The position numbers and the translations under genes were made by a program. Positions 59,956 to 64,000 of a DNA stretch of 64,000 nt are shown piece after piece (position 1 is the stretch's first letter; each line of letters opens with the position of its first letter). The DNA comes from HGM04593 sp045634085 (GTDB lineage Bacteria; Bacteroidota; Bacteroidia; Bacteroidales; Bacteroidaceae): NCBI GenBank assembly GCA_045634085.1, contig JAZQZM010000077.1, positions 45,615-109,614 on the forward strand. The letters are read 5' to 3'. The notes below the pieces were generated by a model. It was given only the letters and a program-made list of their open reading frames with translations, was not told where the DNA came from and did not search any database.

Positions 59956-61619
59956 ACGATTCGGGATTCATCAGCGAGGAAGCAGAGTTTGAAAGCATTG
60001 AAAAGCTTGGGGCACGAGGTGCGACAAGCGAGGCTTTCATTGTAAAGACAAAAGGAAAGACATTTTTCATGAAAAGGTTGCGGGCACAATTTGCCGGCAG
60101 CCCCCAATATCTCACACTATTTGAAAAGGAATACGAGATTGGCAAATCGCTGAATACCCCTCACATACCTCAATACCTGAGCATAAACAGAGAGAACGGC
60201 AACATGTACATCCTCATGGAGTACATTATTGGCGAGAGCATCGAAGAGAAACTGCAGAACGACCCGCTATGGTTCCACAGCAAAAGGAATATACGCAAGA
60301 TGCTGCTGCAGTTGCTTGACGGGTTTGACGAACTGCACAAGAAGGACATTCTTTACCTTGACATAAGTCCCAAGAACATTATGCTCACCAAGTTCGGAGG
60401 CAACGTAAAAATTATCGACCTTGGATTTTGCGCAAATGCGGCATATCACCACACGGCAGGATGTACAATAGGTTTTCAGGCACCCGAGGTTGAGGATAAG
60501 CGTTGGGAGGAGATTGATGCACAGAGTGACATATACTCAGTGGGCATGCTGTTACAATACATTGAAACAAAGAGTGGAGCAAAATTCCCTGCCAACATAA
60601 GAAGAATAAGGAAACGCTGTCTCTGCAGAAATAAAGCACAACGTTACAGAAGCGTCACTGAGATAAAACAGGAGATAGAAAACAGCAGAACAAAGAAGTG
60701 GGTTATGACAGCCGCCATTGGCGCTTTTACCCTACTTGCCTTGTCAGTGTTGTCAACCAGCAATGCCGTGAACGACTACATTGCATGGGAGAACGGGAAG
60801 ATTGGCAACAAGTTCGAGGAGAATGATATCTTCTACCGTATCACCGATCACAAGGCACGTACCGTAGCAGTCACATACAAAGGCAGCCACCACAGTGAAT
60901 ACCAGTTCGAGTACAAGGACGGAACAATTGAGATACCGGCAACAGTCACCCATCGCGGTAGGAGATTCCGCGTGACATCAATCGACTGCAATGCCTTTGA
61001 CAACCCCGAGACTACAGGCTTAATATTCCCCAATGGACTTGAGAGCATAAGTGACCTGGCATTCGTCGTGTGCCGCCTGACAGGAGAGGTGTACATACCC
61101 CAAAGCATAAGACACATAGGTAAATTGACGTTTGAAGGAAATACAGAAATCACCAGCCTTGTTGTGGATGAAGCGAACACTGTATATGACAGCCGTGGCG
61201 GTTGCAATGCAATTATTGAATCAGCTACAAACAAGCTTATTGCGGCATGCAAGAGCACTGTGATACCCTACGGCATCACAACCCTTGGCAACAGCGCTTT
61301 TGTCATGTATCAGAAATCACAGATAGATATACCTGAAACCGTTACAGTCATTGAAGATTACGCCTTTGCACAAAGCGCACTGACCGAGATTACACTACCC
61401 TGCAACATTACGGAGATTGGTGCACAGGCTTTTGAGAATTGTAGAAAGCTGACAAAAGTTGTCTCGCACATTCCGCCCAAGAAACTGCGTCCCACAGGTA
61501 ACTTCTGTTTCGCCGGCATTCCACAGGATTGCATACTCTATGTTCCTCGCGGTGCAAAAGCTGTTTATGAGTACACCGAAGGGTGGAATGTGTTTGCAAG
61601 CATTGTGGAACTAGAGTAA
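59952..61619 (+). CDS. Transmembrane Ser/Thr protein kinase with extracytoplasmic LRR domain
   Basis: The 555-residue protein is a Hanks-type kinase fused to a BspA-like leucine-rich repeat region. The glycine loop is GARGATSEAF (20-29), ATP Lys is K41 (FFMKRL), helix-C Glu is about E62, the catalytic loop is YLDISPKN with D137 and N142, and the Mg-binding motif is DLG (156-158). The Arg of HRD is Leu here, so it is a non-RD kinase, usually regulated differently from RD kinases. A membrane helix follows (TAAIGAFTLLALSVLSTS, ~253-270), then an exterior with LRR_5 units (GLESISDLAFVVCRLTGEVY, TVIEDYAFAQSALTEITLP). An outside ligand-binding, inside-signalling receptor is the natural reading; the substrate is unknown. 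Confidence 0.85.
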   Translation: MNDSGFISEEAEFESIEKLGARGATSEAFIVKTKGKTFFMKRLRAQFAGSPQYLTLFEKEYEIGKSLNTPHIPQYLSINRENGNMYILMEYIIGESIEEKLQNDPLWFHSKRNIRKMLLQLLDGFDELHKKDILYLDISPKNIMLTKFGGNVKIIDLGFCANAAYHHTAGCTIGFQAPEVEDKRWEEIDAQSDIYSVGMLLQYIETKSGAKFPANIRRIRKRCLCRNKAQRYRSVTEIKQEIENSRTKKWVMTAAIGAFTLLALSVLSTSNAVNDYIAWENGKIGNKFEENDIFYRITDHKARTVAVTYKGSHHSEYQFEYKDGTIEIPATVTHRGRRFRVTSIDCNAFDNPETTGLIFPNGLESISDLAFVVCRLTGEVYIPQSIRHIGKLTFEGNTEITSLVVDEANTVYDSRGGCNAIIESATNKLIAACKSTVIPYGITTLGNSAFVMYQKSQIDIPETVTVIEDYAFAQSALTEITLPCNITEIGAQAFENCRKLTKVVSHIPPKKLRPTGNFCFAGIPQDCILYVPRGAKAVYEYTEGWNVFASIVELE

Positions 61620-61642
61620 AACCACCCTATACATAATATTTA

Positions 61643-61677
61643 CGGCATTAGACACGCGTGTCCAATGCCGTTTTTTT
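61643..61677 (+). terminator. Terminator of the kinase operon
   Basis: A 13-position stem with one internal mismatch (61643-61655 with 61658-61670) is followed by seven T. It lies 24 nt beyond the kinase stop. Confidence 0.88.
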
Positions 61678-61844
61678 AATAAAAAGGTGCTTTTGCCAGT
61701 CTTTCAATTGATATATTACTATTTCTGAGCTTTTTATGACATGTACTTTATATCGAACCGACGTCAATATAGCTACTTTGCATAAAAAAATTCAAAGAAA
61801 GAGTTATATTTCTATTGATACATTCCATAAAGCATACAGAACAG

Positions 61845-61884
61845 AAAAAGAAAAAAATCATGGCGGCCATTGGCCGCCATGATT
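61845..61884 (-). terminator. Rubrerythrin terminator
   Basis: On the minus strand a 14-bp stem (61856-61869 with 61871-61884) is followed by a T-rich tail (plus-strand A-run at 61845-61857). It lies 26 nt beyond the rubrerythrin stop. Confidence 0.85.
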
Positions 61885-61909
61885 ATCTATTCTGGTATCG
61901 GACTATTTA

Positions 61910-62488
61910 TCAATAGTTGTTCTTCTTTACCTCGAAGTATGCCTGTGGGTGCAAGCAAGCAGGGCACACCTCAGGAGCAGCAGCTGCAGTGTGTACGAAG
62001 CCACAGTTGCGGCACTGCCATGTAACAGTATCCTCCTTCTTGAACACAGTACCGTTCTCGATATTCTTGAGCAGGGCGAGGTAACGTTCCTCGTGTCCCT
62101 TCTCAGCCACAGCAATATTGCGGTACATTACAGCAATTGCGGGGAAGCCCTCAGCATCGGCAACATCGGCAAAGTGAGGATAGTCAGCTGTCCACTCCTC
62201 GTTCTCACCAGCAGCAGCAGCCTTAAGGTTCTCGGCAGTTGTAGAGATTACGCCTGCAGGATAGCTTGCTGTAATTTCAACCATACCGCCCTCGAGCCAC
62301 TTGAACATGCGCTTAGCGTGCTCCTTCTCCTGGTCGGCAGTCTCCTGGAATATGGCAGCAATCTGCTCATAGCCCTCTTTCTTTGCAACACTTGCAAAGT
62401 ATGTATAACGCATTCTTGCCTGTGACTCACCTGCAAATGAAGTCAACAGATTCTTCTCGGTCTTTGTTCCTTTAATGCTCTTTTCCAT
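61910..62488 (-). CDS. rbr: Rubrerythrin
   Basis: Rubrerythrin is a non-haem diiron peroxidase that protects anaerobes from hydrogen peroxide. The 192 residues hold the ferritin-like diiron domain with E-x2-H motifs in ADQEKEHAKRMF and AEKGHEERYLAL, and an early E in SFAGESQARMRYTYFASVA. A C-terminal rubredoxin domain carries CRNCGF and CPACLHPQAYF. It is a single gene with its own terminator. A classical OxyR-type site cannot be identified. Confidence 0.96.
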   Translation of the reverse strand: MEKSIKGTKTEKNLLTSFAGESQARMRYTYFASVAKKEGYEQIAAIFQETADQEKEHAKRMFKWLEGGMVEITASYPAGVISTTAENLKAAAAGENEEWTADYPHFADVADAEGFPAIAVMYRNIAVAEKGHEERYLALLKNIENGTVFKKEDTVTWQCRNCGFVHTAAAAPEVCPACLHPQAYFEVKKNNY

Positions 62489-62855
62489 AATAATTCTGAT
62501 TTTTATTTATTAACATTTTCTTTACTATTCTTTACATCGGCAACATGAGAAGAAAGCTACACGAACACATGAACACACGCAATATCTTAATAGAAAAGCA
62601 ATGCCAGGTGCATTCAATAGTCTATTTCATATAACCAATGCAATTCTTTCCCAAAGAAAATATTAATTTTAAAAATATGCATTGGCACAAGGCAACTTTT
62701 TTTCACCTTTAAACAAATTTAACAAAAACCGGACTCTTTGAAGTCAACAGACAGGGTATCCGTAAAGCGAAGAGGGTGACCCTAAAGTTAAAAGGGTCGC
62801 CATATCAAGTTTTCACTCAGGTTTTTTATCACAAGACATTAACAAACGGTGGGAT
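62489..62855. other. Intergenic region between the HAD and rubrerythrin genes
   Basis: It is AT-rich with no coding frame. At 62770-62801 is a degraded relative of the AAGAGGGTG...CCC hairpins at 81-118 and 11240-11275 (8-bp stem, no T-run). It could weakly end the HAD-family gene, which lies upstream on the minus strand. Confidence 0.45.
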
Positions 62856-63542
62856 TCAAATGTCGTAGTACTTGTCTTTGTCCCTTTCACCGGTGGCAGC
62901 GAGCCATCTGTTTGTGAGTGAGGCAATATCCATCACCTCCTTATAGAGTTCCTGTGTATAATCCTCATCACACTTCTTGTTAAGCACACCCATATAAGCA
63001 TCAAGCGCTTTAATAGTCCTGTCGGCCATAGATTCCGTTACAAGGTTACGTTTAAGTTTGCCACAAAGAGCCTCATCCATTGTAGCCTGCGCTATCAGAT
63101 ACTCCACCACACTATCCCAATCGGGGAAACGTTCAGTGCTAAAGTGAATGTGTCTCTCACCAAACTCCGAAGCACCGTGCTTTTTGTTGTCATCAATGAG
63201 GTACTCACCATTACCGCAGTTCAGCAAATGCTTGCAGTGAGTAAGCACCATACGTTTCTCGAACACATCACCAAGATATTTCTTCACCCACAGCAACTTA
63301 TCACTCCATGCGCTTGGGTTACCCCACGGAGCTGTTGAAAGTATATATACCTCGTAGTGCTCTTTCAATTTACGAACAGCCTCAATGGCGCCGGGCATGG
63401 GGTCCATCTGCGAGAAGATGCCCGGAACATCATCATAATGTCCCTCATACTCTCTTTTTGCCTCATCACTCAACTTGTCAATTCCCGACTGAAAATTCAC
63501 AAGCACACCGTCCATGTCAAAGAACAATCTCTTTTTCTCCAT
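62856..63542 (-). CDS. 5'(3')-deoxyribonucleotidase-like HAD hydrolase
   Basis: The 228-residue protein begins with the HAD catalytic motif FFDMDGVLVNF (nucleophile Asp and acid/base Asp). Motif 2 is LSTAPWGNPSAWSDKLLWVK, and a later EYLIDDNKKHGASEF provides the metal-binding acidic pair. These match the NT5C family, which dephosphorylates nucleoside monophosphates. It is monocistronic. The extra C-terminal helical region (~180-228) is longer than in the mammalian enzyme. Confidence 0.85.
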   Translation of the reverse strand: MEKKRLFFDMDGVLVNFQSGIDKLSDEAKREYEGHYDDVPGIFSQMDPMPGAIEAVRKLKEHYEVYILSTAPWGNPSAWSDKLLWVKKYLGDVFEKRMVLTHCKHLLNCGNGEYLIDDNKKHGASEFGERHIHFSTERFPDWDSVVEYLIAQATMDEALCGKLKRNLVTESMADRTIKALDAYMGVLNKKCDEDYTQELYKEVMDIASLTNRWLAATGERDKDKYYDI

Positions 63543-63801
63543 AATCTCAAAATCTTTAGTTTAAATTCTTACACCACCTATATATAGTAACATTGCCACA
63601 AAAATTCAATTTTCAGGGCTACTTTTTTACAAAATTTCTCTTAAAAGTTTCCGGTGTACCTCAAGCACAACAACTTCACCGTTGTACTCAATAGTGCAAC
63701 CAGATATTGCCCAATTTTGTAAACGCCATTGTAAATACAGCCATCTTCCGTTACTATTCAGATTTCATTACAACATACAACCCCTACATCATATATTATC
63801 C

Positions 63802-63999
63802 TTAAAGACACTCCTGCACCTCAATGAATTTGTATTTTTCATCAACCCAATCTTTAAGAGATTCAAAATCGTGTTTTTTCCACATCTTTACACACATGGC
63901 CATCTTGCTCTCATCCTCAATGGGCAACAAAAGCTCATCCACATAGAAATCACATTCGGCGCGTGCTTCCTTGTCTATATGTTTGCCCGCCGTGTACGA
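63802..63999 (-). CDS. C-terminal end of an unidentified protein (partial)
   Basis: A frame entering from the right edge on the minus strand reads 65 residues to a TAA at 63802-63804. The sequence includes KHIDKEARAECDFYVDELLL and KMWKKHDFESLKDWVDEKYK, and is acidic and helical. It is too short to name. Codon use is like the neighbours. The gene continues beyond position 64000. Confidence 0.65.
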   Translation of the reverse strand, partial: SYTAGKHIDKEARAECDFYVDELLLPIEDESKMAMCVKMWKKHDFESLKDWVDEKYKFIEVQECL

Positions 64000-64000
64000 C

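Overview
The window is chromosomal DNA from a member of the Bacteroidales, most likely Prevotella-like. This rests on several signs. Promoters match the Bacteroidetes form (TTTG, then about 20 nt, then TAnnTTTG), and Shine-Dalgarno sites are largely absent. Many families here are Bacteroidetes-typical: succinylornithine carbamoyltransferase, DUF4834-pssA-psd beside dnaE, the T9SS plug domain DUF5103, DUF1460, DUF6175, DUF4956/VTC, and an LptE-TPR-SecG operon. No rRNA, integrase, transposase, prophage or CRISPR array is visible, so the genus cannot be fixed.

Layout. 0-5.6 kb: tail of an unknown gene; a minus-strand operon for a sigma-54 activator, LptE, a TPR-like protein and SecG; an SLC13/TrkA-C transporter. 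5.8-11.2 kb: giant TamB-like protein followed by N-succinylornithine carbamoyltransferase. 11.4-15.6 kb: a 1310-residue secreted protein translationally coupled to a 67-residue peptide. 16-25 kb: rarA, fhs, a glycosyltransferase, glnS, a TPR protein, mannose-1-phosphate guanylyltransferase. 25-31 kb: WecA/TagO-like transferase, T9SS plug-domain protein, DUF1460 amidase-like protein, OmpA-like lipoprotein, proS. 31-34.3 kb: AT-richer surface-glycan/lipid A block (glycosyltransferase, GT10 fucosyltransferase, LpxL-type acyltransferase) and tRNA-Arg(CCG). 34.8-40 kb: asnA, ung, lptD, an HD-domain protein. 40.1-44.8 kb: a five-gene operon of a VTC polyphosphate-polymerase-like enzyme, DUF4956 membrane protein, DUF2490 protein, a small secreted protein and a Cthe_2159-type beta-helix protein. 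44.9-50.3 kb: pyrH, birA, yjbR-type, yraN, a deaminase, DUF4834, pssA, psd. 50.6-55.1 kb: dnaE, trxA and a small acidic protein. 55.1-61.6 kb: a tandem 86-bp repeat with hairpins, three lipoproteins, and a divergent pair of a putative DNA-binding protein and a transmembrane Ser/Thr kinase with an LRR exterior. 61.9-64 kb: rubrerythrin, a 5'-nucleotidase-like HAD protein, and the end of an unknown gene.

How the genes fit together. Much of the window concerns the envelope: LPS export (lptE, lptD), lipid A acylation, glycan precursor and transfer enzymes, phosphatidylethanolamine synthesis (pssA, psd), TamB and SecG. Housekeeping genes lie between these. The two parts that look least described are the VTC/DUF4956/Cthe_2159 operon and the lipoprotein/DNA-binding/kinase-LRR locus next to the 86-bp tandem repeat. 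All functions are inferred from sequence features and memory of protein families; no searches were run.
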